The notes under the pieces were generated by a model, which ran no database searches, had not been told where the DNA came from, and was given only the letters and a program-made list of their open reading frames with translations. A program made the position numbers and the translations under genes. Positions 53,684 to 61,144 of a stretch of 64,000 nucleotides of DNA are shown here, in pieces. The stretch comes from Flavobacterium sp. Lineage in GTDB: Bacteria > Bacteroidota > Bacteroidia > Flavobacteriales > Flavobacteriaceae. The stretch covers positions 124,001-188,000 of the forward strand of contig NZ_SEBR01000003.1 of assembly GCF_004295795.1 (NCBI RefSeq), in the 5' to 3' direction. Numbering within the stretch: the stretch's first letter is position 1; each line of letters starts with the position of its first letter.

Positions 53684-54286
53684 TTAGTTTCCGACTTTGA
53701 TCGAATCGGTAAAAGTTTTGTTGCTGTATTGCGTCACGAAAGTGTAGTTTCCGTATACGACGTTTCCGAAGTTGAACGCTTTGGTCAAACTCAATTCAGC
53801 AGGGAAAGTTTCATTGTAGATCTCGATTCCGCTTTCGTCGATGATTGCGATCTTAACCGGAGTTTTTTCAACGTTGATAATACTCAAGGTCACGCGCTCG
53901 TTCGCTTTTTTGACGACCATCGGTTTTTTCACGACAGCTTTCACTTCGTCCACGATTCTCGCCGAATTAGCGTCAACCGCGATTTCGTAACGGGTTACTT
54001 CCGTCGCCGATTCTGTCTCAAGTGTGTAATTTCCAACGGGAAAAGCATTTAGGTCATAAGTTCTCGACAAATGTCCATCTGACATAAAGGTTTCCTGAAA
54101 CAGAATTCCTTCATTTTGACCATATATCGAAAGCGTTACGTTTTTTGCTTCAGCAAGAGAAAAGCTTACCGTTTTTCCCGCCGCTTTAGTGATGCGAAGC
54201 GAGAAATCTTTTGTGTTGGCAAATGCCGAAAATGCCATTCCGAACAACATTGCCATTACCAAACCGAACTTCATTACATTTTTCAT
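53684..54286 (-). CDS. Hypothetical secreted protein with two Ig-like repeats
   Basis: The 200-residue protein has a signal peptide (FGLVMAMLFGMAFSAFA) and two similar beta-sandwich segments (about 28-105 and 120-200), each opening with a strand such as KTVSFSLAEAKNVTLSIYG or NERVTLSIINVEKTPVKIAI and including a G-NYTL/F stretch. These look like the FlgD/secretion-type Ig folds common in Bacteroidota, but it lacks a recognisable T9SS sorting signature. It probably stays in the periplasm or at the outer membrane. The function is not known. Confidence 0.7.
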   Translation of the reverse strand: MKNVMKFGLVMAMLFGMAFSAFANTKDFSLRITKAAGKTVSFSLAEAKNVTLSIYGQNEGILFQETFMSDGHLSRTYDLNAFPVGNYTLETESATEVTRYEIAVDANSARIVDEVKAVVKKPMVVKKANERVTLSIINVEKTPVKIAIIDESGIEIYNETFPAELSLTKAFNFGNVVYGNYTFVTQYSNKTFTDSIKVGN

Positions 54287-54486
54287 AGTGATAAGATTTT
54301 AGGTTAAACTTCTATTTCACGATGTAAAATTAGTGGTAAGGTCAAGCCGATGTTAGCAGTCAATGTTCCGATTTGTGTACTAGATTGTCCTGTGGGTGCG
54401 TTAACTTAAAGTTAAATGGTAATTTTGTTCAGTTTATTGGTAATTTTGCACAGAAGACCTATTTGAGAAGTGAATAATTTTGTCAT

Positions 54487-55350
54487 ATGAAACCCGCACT
54501 CGAAGTCATAGAGCCATCGTTTGGAAGCTCGTTCTACTATTCCCGTTTCGACGAGAAGGCGAACGCGAAATCTCACGTGTGGCATTATCATCCCGAAATC
54601 GAGTTGGTCTATGTAAACGGCGGATCGGGCAAGCGCCAAATCGGAAGCCACGTTTCCTATTATAACGATGGTGATTTGATCCTTATCGGAAGTAATTTAC
54701 CGCATTGCGGATTCACCGACGACAAGACCGGAAACCGCAATGAAACGGTAATTCAGATGAAACCTGATTTTCTAGGAAGTGCTTTTATGGATTTGCCCGA
54801 AATCAAGAACATCGGCGTTTTGTTTGACGAAGCCAAAGCCGGAATCGCCTTCGGACGCGAAACGATGCAAAAAGTCGGCACAAGAATCGAGGCGATGCAA
54901 CACTTGCCGCAGTTCGAGCGTTTGATGGCTATGCTGTCGATCCTGAACGAGCTTCATCTGTCGAAAGACACCAAGATATTGAATGCCGAAGGATTCGCGG
55001 TCGAAACCCAGGTTCAGGACAACGACCGGATCAACATGGTTTTCAATCACGTCAAGGACAATTTCCAAAAACAGATTTCCCTCGAGGAAATAGCCGATTT
55101 GGTCAGCATGACAGTGCCGTCGTTTTGCCGCTATTTCAAAAAAGTCACCAACAAGACCTTTACACGGTTCGTCAACGAATATCGCGTCGTTCACGCTTCC
55201 AAACTCTTGGCCGAAAAACAAATAGGCATTACCGAAATCTGTTATGAAAGCGGATTCAACAACTTCAGTTATTTCAACAAGACTTTCAAGGAATTGACCG
55301 GAAAGAACGCCTCGGAATACCGAAAGCAATATCGCTCGGTCATCAATTAG
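54487..55350 (+). CDS. AraC family regulator with N-terminal cupin domain
   Basis: The 287-residue protein has a cupin-type sensing domain (about residues 25-100, HYHPEIELVYVNGGSGKRQIG) and a C-terminal two-HTH AraC DNA-binding domain (about 190-285, ending GFNNFSYFNKTFKELTGKNASEYRKQYR). Such proteins usually respond to a sugar or envelope-stress signal. The 200-nt region upstream has a repeated TGGTAATTTTG (54416-54426 and 54438-54448), which holds -7-like boxes and could be an operator pair. The neighbours do not reveal a target. Confidence 0.9.
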   Translation: MKPALEVIEPSFGSSFYYSRFDEKANAKSHVWHYHPEIELVYVNGGSGKRQIGSHVSYYNDGDLILIGSNLPHCGFTDDKTGNRNETVIQMKPDFLGSAFMDLPEIKNIGVLFDEAKAGIAFGRETMQKVGTRIEAMQHLPQFERLMAMLSILNELHLSKDTKILNAEGFAVETQVQDNDRINMVFNHVKDNFQKQISLEEIADLVSMTVPSFCRYFKKVTNKTFTRFVNEYRVVHASKLLAEKQIGITEICYESGFNNFSYFNKTFKELTGKNASEYRKQYRSVIN

Positions 55351-55456
55351 GCTTTCGGGCGCGATTTTCCAGACAGGTTTAAAATGCAACGCCCGCGCGC
55401 GATGGTATAACGTGTTTGGACTTTACTGAAAATATCTTTGATGGAAATAGAAAACC

Positions 55457-55876
55457 ATGAACAAGATATTTTTTGCCGACGACGATCCAGATGACCTTTT
55501 GCTTTTTGCCCAAGCCATGGAAGACCTCAAACAGGAATTCGAAGTGTTTTACAGCGGAGATGAAATCGAGGAACATTTGGGCGAGCCGTCGATGATTTTT
55601 CTTGACATCAACATGCCAAAACGCAACGGATTCGAGATTTTGGAAATCATTCGGAGCAAGTATTCTAAAAGCGATTTGCCTGTTGTGATGTTCACGACTT
55701 CGAACGACGAGGCGATGATCGAAAAGGCTAAAATGCTTGGCGCAAATTTATTTTTGGTCAAACCCGACAGTTTTTGGGATTTGACGCATGCCATGAAATC
55801 TGTGCTCAGAATGGATTTGTCAGATGAATCGAACGAGTTCGTGCTTTCTCGAGATAAATATCTGCAGTCGGTTTAG
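55457..55876 (+). CDS. Single-domain response regulator (receiver only)
   Basis: The 139-residue protein is a lone CheY-like receiver: an acidic pocket ADDDPDD near residues 7-13, the phospho-acceptor Asp in FLDINMPKRNGFE, Thr-Thr in MFTTSNDEA, and Lys in LVKPDSF. The DDPDD opening is typical of the Rcp1-like group partnered with hybrid or phytochrome-like kinases. No kinase is nearby. The end lies 14 nt before the convergent pth gene. Confidence 0.9.
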   Translation: MNKIFFADDDPDDLLLFAQAMEDLKQEFEVFYSGDEIEEHLGEPSMIFLDINMPKRNGFEILEIIRSKYSKSDLPVVMFTTSNDEAMIEKAKMLGANLFLVKPDSFWDLTHAMKSVLRMDLSDESNEFVLSRDKYLQSV

Positions 55877-55890
55877 GCTTTCGCCGATGC

Positions 55891-56511
55891 TTACTTTCCG
55901 TTGAAACCCGTCATCGTGTTTTCCAAACCGGCTGTCGCGAACGATCGGATGATTTCGGCGGACAATTCCAGGCGTTCCGGAAGTTTCGCTTCTTCTTCGG
56001 GCGACCAATCTCCAAGCACGTAATTCACTTGTTGGCCTTTTTTGAATTCATCGGAAATCCCGAAACGAAAACGCGTGTAATTTTGCGTGTTCAAGACCAG
56101 ATTGATGTTTTTGAGTCCGTTGTGTCCGCCATCACTTCCTTTTGGCTTGACGCGGATTGTCCCGAACGGCAAGTTCAGATCGTCTGTAATGACCAAAACG
56201 TTCTCGAGCGGAATATTTTCCTTTTGCATCCAATACTGGACGGCTTTTCCGCTGAGGTTCATGTAGGTGTTTGGTTTCAGCAGAATGAACTTTCTTCCTT
56301 TGAAGTTGTATTCGGCGACAGCTCCGAGTTTGGCTGTTTCGAACGACAAGCCTTCTTTTCTTGCCAAGAAATCCAAGACCTTGAAACCGATGTTGTGGCG
56401 TGTGTTCACGTATTCGGCGCCAATGTTGCCCAGGCCGGCTATTAGGTACTTCTTCATAGAATCAAATTCGGGTTTTGGAGGCGATTTAAAGAGATTGGAA
56501 AACCAGTTCAT
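55891..56511 (-). CDS. pth: Peptidyl-tRNA hydrolase
   Basis: Pth releases peptides from stalled peptidyl-tRNA. The 206-residue protein has the core motifs [20 protein letters not shown] with the catalytic His, [16 protein letters not shown] and [27 protein letters not shown] chose ATG 56511, which adds an 18-residue front ([18 protein letters not shown]) before [11 protein letters not shown], because a complete promoter ends four bases upstream, so the mRNA should begin at or next to this ATG. The alternative start is ATG 56457 at the classical N-terminus. Confidence 0.93.
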   Translation of the reverse strand: MNWFSNLFKSPPKPEFDSMKKYLIAGLGNIGAEYVNTRHNIGFKVLDFLARKEGLSFETAKLGAVAEYNFKGRKFILLKPNTYMNLSGKAVQYWMQKENIPLENVLVITDDLNLPFGTIRVKPKGSDGGHNGLKNINLVLNTQNYTRFRFGISDEFKKGQQVNYVLGDWSPEEEAKLPERLELSAEIIRSFATAGLENTMTGFNGK

Positions 56512-56515
56512 GGGG

Positions 56516-56546
56516 CAAAAATACTCCTGAAAATCCCAAATTCCAA
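56516..56546 (-). promoter_or_regulatory. Promoter of pth, giving a near-leaderless mRNA
   Basis: On the minus strand TTG (56546-56544) and TATTTTTG (56523-56516) are 20 nt apart. CCCC then ATG follow directly, so transcription should begin within a few bases of the start codon. Confidence 0.7.
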
Positions 56547-56564
56547 AATCCGGATCCCAAGTTT

Positions 56565-56609
56565 GAAAGTCACAGACTTTCTCACACAATTCTCGAAGTC
56601 ACAGACTTC
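56565..56609. repeat. Second pair of AGTCACAGACT hairpins
   Basis: Perfect palindromes GAAAGTCACAGACTTTC (56565-56581) and GAAGTCACAGACTTC (56595-56609) share the core seen at 5198-5243. The flanking bases differ but remain complementary in each copy. Confidence 0.75.
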
Positions 56610-56674
56610 TCGAAAACGACAAATTTGGAAACTAATTTTGACAACGAACGTCGAACAACGAACAACGAACGAAA

Positions 56675-56816
56675 TAGCCCCGATGCAAGCGGTTAGCCTT
56701 TTGAAGAAAACGCCTTGGTTTTGCAGGTTTGGTGAAGCGACCGCAGGAAGCTCTCGCCAAACCTTGCAAAACCAGGCGGTTTCAAGAAAGCTAAAAGCGG
56801 GTCAGCGGGATTGGCT
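56675..56816 (+). repeat. Dispersed structured element, copy 2 (about 142 nt)
   Basis: It matches 6860-7000 in its opening (TAGCCCCGATGCAAGCGGTTAGCCTTTTG), apex (GCGACCGCAGGAAGC) and closing part (AAGCTAAAAGC to GGCT). The arms AACGCCTTGGTTTTGCAGG and CCTTGCAAAACCAGGCGG pair with each other but are unrelated to the arms of copy 1. Confidence 0.75.
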
Positions 56817-56885
56817 TCTAAAAAACAACGGCAAAAATTACCACCACCACCCGCCCTAAATTTAGGGTCATAAGCCAACATCCGG

Positions 56886-56902
56886 ATACAGAAAATCTGT
56901 AA
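56886..56902. repeat. Palindrome of the TTACAGA...TCTGTAA family, copy 3
   Basis: ATACAGAAAATCTGTAA is the reverse complement of copies 1 and 2 with one outer mismatch, and on the minus strand it is preceded by a T run as they are. Confidence 0.55.
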
Positions 56903-57079
56903 AAAATCTTAAAGTTTTTGAGAGTACCTGAGTGCCAAATACCTGAGAAACGGAGAATCAATCGTTGGCGATCTGACTTCAGAAAATCCGCCAGTCAAAA
57001 AGTTCCCGATTGCATCACGTCTCTCTTGCGAAACGGCATCTCCCGAAAATACCACACGCAAACTCCCAAAATTCCTCCC

Positions 57080-57110
57080 AAAAAAAAGCCCCATCTTTCG
57101 ACGAGGCTTT
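57080..57110 (-). terminator. Likely terminator after rplY
   Basis: On the minus strand AAAGCC and GGCTTT close a hairpin with internal mismatches, followed by eight T. It is about 70 nt after the rplY stop. Confidence 0.6.
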
Positions 57111-57179
57111 CCAATATTAAGTTTTCGTGAAGTACAACATCCAAAATCAAAAGACTTTCGACATCTAACCTTAGACGAA

Positions 57180-57788
57180 TTACTTTTTCTTCCCTTTTGC
57201 AGGAGCTTTCGCAGCTTTCGCAGCTTCCTGAGCAGCTTTCATAGCCGCACGAGAAATACGTACTTGAGCAACGACAGTGTTGTCTGGGTGGATCAATTTG
57301 TACTTGTCAGAAACAAGTTTCGTTACATACAATTTGTTACCCATTTGAAGTTCTGAGATGTCAGCAGACACGTAATCAGGAAGATCGGCAGGAAGTGCTT
57401 TCACTTTCAATTTACGAGTGTTAAGACGCAAAACACCACCGCCAAGTACACCTGGAGACGTTCCTGTGATTTTTACCGGAACTTCCATCGTGATCTCTTT
57501 CTTCTCGTTCAATTCGAAGAAGTCGATGTGAAGGATTTTGTCGCTTGTTGGGTGAAACTGGATATCCTGAAGGATTGCGTTGATTGATTTTCCACCAAGG
57601 TCGAGCACTACTGTGTGCGCGTTCGGAGTGTAAACCAAGTTTTTGAATGACTTCTCTTCTGCCGAGAAATGAACTGGTTTGTCGCCGCCGTAAACTACAC
57701 ACGGAACCATCCCAGCATCACGTAGCGACTTGGTCGAAACCTTGCCTACGTTTTCTCTTTCTGATCCTTTAATCGTAATCGATTTCAT
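57180..57788 (-). CDS. rplY: 50S ribosomal protein L25/general stress protein Ctc
   Basis: The 202-residue protein binds 5S rRNA. It has the L25 N-domain ([13 protein letters not shown]) and the long TL5/CTC C-domain, with a Lys/Ala-rich tail ([14 protein letters not shown]). It follows prs by 29 nt and is probably co-transcribed, and pth is the next gene downstream on the same strand; the prs-rplY-pth order is common in bacteria. The ATG 57788 start gives [12 protein letters not shown], the usual N-terminus. Confidence 0.95.
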   Translation of the reverse strand: MKSITIKGSERENVGKVSTKSLRDAGMVPCVVYGGDKPVHFSAEEKSFKNLVYTPNAHTVVLDLGGKSINAILQDIQFHPTSDKILHIDFFELNEKKEITMEVPVKITGTSPGVLGGGVLRLNTRKLKVKALPADLPDYVSADISELQMGNKLYVTKLVSDKYKLIHPDNTVVAQVRISRAAMKAAQEAAKAAKAPAKGKKK

Positions 57789-57817
57789 TGATAAAAAATT
57801 ATAGTTGATAAAAAAAT

Positions 57818-58759
57818 TTACATTACAAATTTGCCGCTTATCGAACGGTTCTCCTGAACCATTTTCATCACGTCGGCGAACAGGCTTGCGCAAGTCACGA
57901 CTTTGATTTTGGGCGACTGTTTCTTTAACGGAATCGAATCGGTGACGATCAATTCGGTCAATTTAGAGTTTTCGATTTTCTCGTAAGCCGCACCCGAAAG
58001 GATAGCGTGCGTACAGATGGCGCGAACACTCAAAGCGCCTTTTTCGATCATGAGGTCGGCGGCTTTCGCAAGCGTTCCACCCGTATCGATCATATCGTCT
58101 ACCAAAATCACGTTTCGGCCTTTGACTTCCCCGATGAGTTCCATCGATTCGATCACATTGGCGGCCTTGCGCTGTTTGTAACAGATCACGACATCCGATT
58201 CCAAAAACTTCGAATACGCGTAAGCTCTTTTGGAACCGCCCATATCAGGAGACGCAATCGTCAAATTCTCGAGATTCAAGCTCTTCACATAAGGAAGGAA
58301 GATCGTCGAGGCGAACAAGTGGTCGACCGGTTTTTCAAAGAAACCCTGAATCTGGTCGGCGTGCAAGTCCATTGTCATGATGCGCGTCGCTCCGGCGGTC
58401 TCGAGCAACTTGGCTACGAGCTTGGCGCCTATCGGAACGCGCGGTTTGTCTTTTCTGTCCTGGCGCGCCCATCCAAAATAAGGAATGACGGCCGTGATGT
58501 GCCGTGCCGATGCTCTTTTGGCAGCATCAATCATAAGCAAAAGCTCCATCAGATTGTCCGCACTCGGAAAAGTCGAACAAACCAAAAACACGCGAATCCC
58601 GCGGATCGATTCTTCAAAAGACGGCTGAAATTCACCGTCGCTATATTCAGAGAACGTGACCTTTCCGAGTTTTGCGCCATATGCGTCGGCGATTCTCTCG
58701 GCCAGGTAGGTGCTGTTCGTACACGCGAAAATTTTGGCTTCCGGCTCGTGATGCGACAT
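57818..58759 (-). CDS. prs: Ribose-phosphate pyrophosphokinase
   Basis: Prs makes PRPP for nucleotides, His and Trp. The 313-residue protein has the signature [30 protein letters not shown] and the PRPP-binding loop [14 protein letters not shown]. It heads the prs-rplY series. On the minus strand TAAATTTG at 58820-58813 is a likely -7 box, and a 7-bp palindrome lies between it and the ATG in the 5' leader. Confidence 0.97.
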   Translation of the reverse strand: MSHHEPEAKIFACTNSTYLAERIADAYGAKLGKVTFSEYSDGEFQPSFEESIRGIRVFLVCSTFPSADNLMELLLMIDAAKRASARHITAVIPYFGWARQDRKDKPRVPIGAKLVAKLLETAGATRIMTMDLHADQIQGFFEKPVDHLFASTIFLPYVKSLNLENLTIASPDMGGSKRAYAYSKFLESDVVICYKQRKAANVIESMELIGEVKGRNVILVDDMIDTGGTLAKAADLMIEKGALSVRAICTHAILSGAAYEKIENSKLTELIVTDSIPLKKQSPKIKVVTCASLFADVMKMVQENRSISGKFVM

Positions 58760-58792
58760 CGTTTATTGTGTTGTTAAGTAGTTAGTTGTGTG

Positions 58793-58809
58793 ACCGTTTC
58801 GTAAACGGT
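58793..58809 (-). promoter_or_regulatory. Stem-loop in the prs leader
   Basis: ACCGTTTCGTAAACGGT has perfect 7-base arms with a CGT loop, located just downstream of the predicted prs -7 box. The half ACGAAACGGT also occurs at 58909-58918, directly after the tRNA promoter on the other side, so it could be a shared operator. Confidence 0.4.
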
Positions 58810-58865
58810 GTGCAAATTTAGAAATTAAATCCGATGCTGAAAGAATAAATTCATGTAAATTTTGT

Positions 58866-58894
58866 TTGCAGATAAAGAAAAAGTTTTACATTTG
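58866..58894 (+). promoter_or_regulatory. Promoter of tRNA-Leu
   Basis: TTG at 58866-58868 and TACATTTG at 58887-58894 are 18 nt apart, about 30 nt before the mature tRNA. Confidence 0.75.
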
Positions 58895-58924
58895 CACCCA
58901 CGAAACGGTTATGCCAGATCAAAT

Positions 58925-59004
58925 GCCCGGGTGGCGGAATTGGTAGACGCGCTGGTCTCAAACACCTGTGGGAAACCGTGCCGGTTCGAGCCCGGCCCCG
59001 GGTA
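58925..59004 (+). tRNA. tRNA-Leu (anticodon CAA)
   Basis: The sequence folds as a class II tRNA with acceptor arms GCCCGGG/CCCGGGT, D-arm GCG...CGC, anticodon loop CTCAAAC (CAA, codon UUG), a long variable arm and T-arm GCCGG/CCGGC with TTCGAGC. CCA is not encoded. Position 2 of the anticodon stem's 3' strand shows one mismatch (ACCTG instead of ACCAG). Confidence 0.92.
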
Positions 59005-59243
59005 CTAAAGCTTCCTTATTGGAAGCTTTTTTCATTTTACACCATTTTTCGTTCTGGAAAATATCGGGCTCAAACTTTTTTCAAGTTTGCGGCCCCGGGT
59101 ACTAAAGCTTCCTTATTGGAAGCTTTTTTCATTTTACGCCATTTTGAGTTCTGGAAAATATCGGGCTCAAACTTTTTTCAAGTTTGCGGCCCCGGGTACT
59201 AAAGCTTCTCTATTTGGGAAGCTTTTTTCATTTTACGCTATTT
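58993..59243 (+). repeat. 97-bp tandem repeat of the tRNA-Leu 3' end plus terminator
   Basis: CGGCCCCGGGTACTAAAGC begins at 58993, 59090 and 59187, exactly 97 bases apart. Each unit holds the last 12 bases of the tRNA, a hairpin terminator (AAGCTTCCTTATTGGAAGCTTTTTT or a variant) and, in units 1 and 2, the spacer with CGGGCTCAAACTTTTTTC. The third unit is partial and more divergent (its terminator loop has changed). Confidence 0.9.
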
Positions 59244-59250
59244 TGGATTT

Positions 59251-59427
59251 GGGCGTTCCGGCGGCGAAGTCAATAAGAACGATACATTTCAAATCACTTT
59301 TTGACCTCGAGCGAAGTCGCGGAGCCGCCGTCGGGCTGGAGCTACTCGCTTTTTGCAACAAAAAATCGGCAGACGACAAGCATCCGAAACGCAAAAGAGC
59401 TCAAACAATAGCACCATCCCTAACGCA
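59251..59427. repeat. Candidate structured intergenic element GGGCGTTCC...CCCTAACGC
   Basis: The stretch begins GGGCGTTCC and ends ATCCCTAACGCA, so GCGTT and AACGC can pair at the ends. Inside are GC-rich complementary blocks (CCGGCGGC with GCCGCCG). I remember similar boundaries in flavobacterial intergenic repeats, but only this copy is in the window. The surrounding region 59005-59557 has no gene that I believe in. Confidence 0.4.
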
Positions 59428-59484
59428 GGTTTCACACGGGAAATCTTTGTTACAAGATCAGGATTTTCCCGCCTGGAACTTTTC

Positions 59485-59523
59485 CAAAAAAAAGACCTCG
59501 AAGGTCATAAAACCTTTGAGGTC
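59485..59523 (-). terminator. Terminator after the msr genes
   Basis: AAGACCTCGAAGGT and ACCTTTGAGGTCT pair across a short loop, and the minus strand ends in eight T. Confidence 0.85.
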
Positions 59524-59557
59524 TGTAAAAGTAGAATCCGATTTTTTTCGTCCGAAT

Positions 59558-60064
59558 TCAAACAGCCAAATCACCCAACTTCCCAAAGTCGATATTGCGT
59601 GAAAACTTCTGCCTCAACAAAGCCAACTTCGGATTGATATAAACCTCGCAGAAAGGCCGCGTCCGGTCGCTGTAATAATAATTGAGCTGTTCTTCAATGT
59701 TCAATCTGAAATCAGAAAGCGCCAAAACTTGCGTAACCAAAGGTTTCTCGAAATCGGGTTGCAGATTTTCCAAAGCGACTTTCGCCGAATTCTCGATCTC
59801 CGAATCCGGAAAGTAAACCGCCGAGCGATATTTCCGGCGCATAGTATGATCCGAAGTGCTCGAATGCGTGTACAAATGAATCGCGATCAAAGTCTCCAAA
59901 TCGATTTCCTGCAAATTGAAATCAAACAAGATCGCTTCAGAAAACGCATCGTTCGGAAACTCTGAAGAAATCCAGCCTTGGCGCACGTTCGAAACGCCTT
60001 TCAACGAAGAAAAAACCGCTTCGGTACACCAATGGCAACCGCCTCCAAATCCAACCGTTTTCAT
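59558..60064 (-). CDS. msrA: Peptide-methionine (S)-S-oxide reductase, divergent MsrA paralogue
   Basis: The 168-residue protein has the MsrA active-site segment as GGGCHWCTEAVF (normally GCFW), with the catalytic Cys retained, and the C-terminal PFCEVYINPKL Cys that could resolve the disulfide. The middle is shortened and diverged compared with the fused copy upstream (for example HSSTSDHTMRRKYRSAVYF for the usual HDPT...GTQYRS). It repairs, or is derived from enzymes repairing, methionine-S-sulfoxide. The ATG overlaps the upstream stop by one base (TGATG). Confidence 0.85.
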   Translation of the reverse strand: MKTVGFGGGCHWCTEAVFSSLKGVSNVRQGWISSEFPNDAFSEAILFDFNLQEIDLETLIAIHLYTHSSTSDHTMRRKYRSAVYFPDSEIENSAKVALENLQPDFEKPLVTQVLALSDFRLNIEEQLNYYYSDRTRPFCEVYINPKLALLRQKFSRNIDFGKLGDLAV

Positions 60065-61047
60065 CAAGCCGATGCCGCGTCTTTCATCTTATCGGCGAAC
60101 AAAGCCTTGAATTTCTTCAACTTCGGATTGATCACCGCCTGGCAATAACCTTCCTGGGAATTGCGATTGTAATAATTCTGATGGTATTCTTCGGCTTTGA
60201 AAAAATGGTCCAAAGGCGCGATCTCGGTCACGATTTTGTTTTCGTATGGTTCCTGAAGTTCGGCCACGACAGTTTCCACGATTGCCTTTTCCTCGTCATT
60301 TCTGTAGTAAATCACGCTGCGATATTGCGTCCCGACGTCGGCGCCTTGACGGTTCAAACTCGTCGGATCGTGCGTCACCAAATGAATCCGCAGCAAATCG
60401 TCGAACGAAATCACATTCGGATCGTAAGTCACTTCAATCACTTCGGCGTGACCGGTTTTCCCGCTGCAAACCTCGCGATACGTCGGATTGTCGATTTGTC
60501 CGCCGGTGTAGCCGCTTTCGACTTTCTCGACGCCTTTCAACTGTTGGAAAACCGCTTCGGTACACCAAAAACAGCCGCCACCGAAAGTCGCTTTTCGCAA
60601 CGCTGATTCCTGTTTTTCAAGTGCTACGGCGTTCATGCAATATCGCAAACCGCTCGGCGCCGGACCGTCGGGAAAAACGTGTCCCAAATGCGCCTGGCAA
60701 GTGTTGCAAAGCGCCTCGATACGCACCATTCCAAAAGAACTGTCCTTGTGATAAGCGACGGCATTTTCTTTCAAAGGTTGCGTAAATGACGGCCAACCGG
60801 TTCCGCTTTCAAACTTTTCGCCACTGTCGAATAACGGGGTTTTACAGCAAACGCAAGAATAGATTCCGGGTTCGAAATAGGAGCACATTTCTGATGAAAA
60901 TGCGCGTTCCGTTCCTTTTTCACGGGTTACGCGAAATTGTTCGTCCGTGAGGATTTTCGCCCATTCAGACTCTGGTTTTTCAACGATTTTGTCCGGTTTT
61001 GGATTGCCCTGACTCGCAAATTTGATAACATCCAGCCACTTTAGCAT
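60064..61047 (-). CDS. MsrB-MsrA fusion, bifunctional methionine sulfoxide reductase
   Basis: The 327-residue protein fuses MsrB (about 20-150) to MsrA (about 155-325). MsrB shows the zinc pairs CVCC and CNTC, the SGTGWPSF substrate loop, HLGHVFPDGP and the catalytic Cys in RYCMNAVAL. MsrA shows GGGCFWCTEAVF, THDPTSLNRQGADVGTQYRSVIYY and the late EGYCQAVINPKL. It reduces both sulfoxide epimers. No signal peptide is visible, so it is cytosolic. ATG 61047 is preferred over an upstream frame opening because the MsrB helix begins there. Confidence 0.93.
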   Translation of the reverse strand: MLKWLDVIKFASQGNPKPDKIVEKPESEWAKILTDEQFRVTREKGTERAFSSEMCSYFEPGIYSCVCCKTPLFDSGEKFESGTGWPSFTQPLKENAVAYHKDSSFGMVRIEALCNTCQAHLGHVFPDGPAPSGLRYCMNAVALEKQESALRKATFGGGCFWCTEAVFQQLKGVEKVESGYTGGQIDNPTYREVCSGKTGHAEVIEVTYDPNVISFDDLLRIHLVTHDPTSLNRQGADVGTQYRSVIYYRNDEEKAIVETVVAELQEPYENKIVTEIAPLDHFFKAEEYHQNYYNRNSQEGYCQAVINPKLKKFKALFADKMKDAASA

Positions 61048-61144
61048 CGTAAGAATTTTAATTGAGTTGTGAGATTTTTTCTCGGTTTCCAATAGTCAAT
61101 TTCAGTGCCGAAGCCTTGATTGTCAGTTGTTCTGTCAGGTTCTG

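Larger units (their letters stand above)
56512..57179. other. Gene-free 668-nt region between pth and rplY
   Basis: No gene is convincing here. From left to right it holds the pth promoter (56516-56546), a pair of AGTCACAGACT hairpins, a short CGAACAA tandem (56646-56672), copy 2 of the 141-nt structured element, the third TTACAGA-type palindrome and the rplY terminator. A 61-codon minus-strand frame at 56909-57094 has no recognisable features. Confidence 0.7.

Noticed and set aside
56909..57094. A 61-codon minus-strand frame between pth and rplY
   Set aside because: There is no recognisable domain, no promoter, and it overlaps the rplY terminator region.
58959..58973. tRNA-Leu as a pseudogene because of the anticodon-stem mismatch
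   Set aside because: All other arms pair well, the promoter and terminator are intact, and a single mismatch is tolerated.
59087..59602. A plus-strand frame of 171 codons across the tRNA repeats
   Set aside because: It is translated from the tandem repeat and terminator sequences and runs into the convergent msrA gene.
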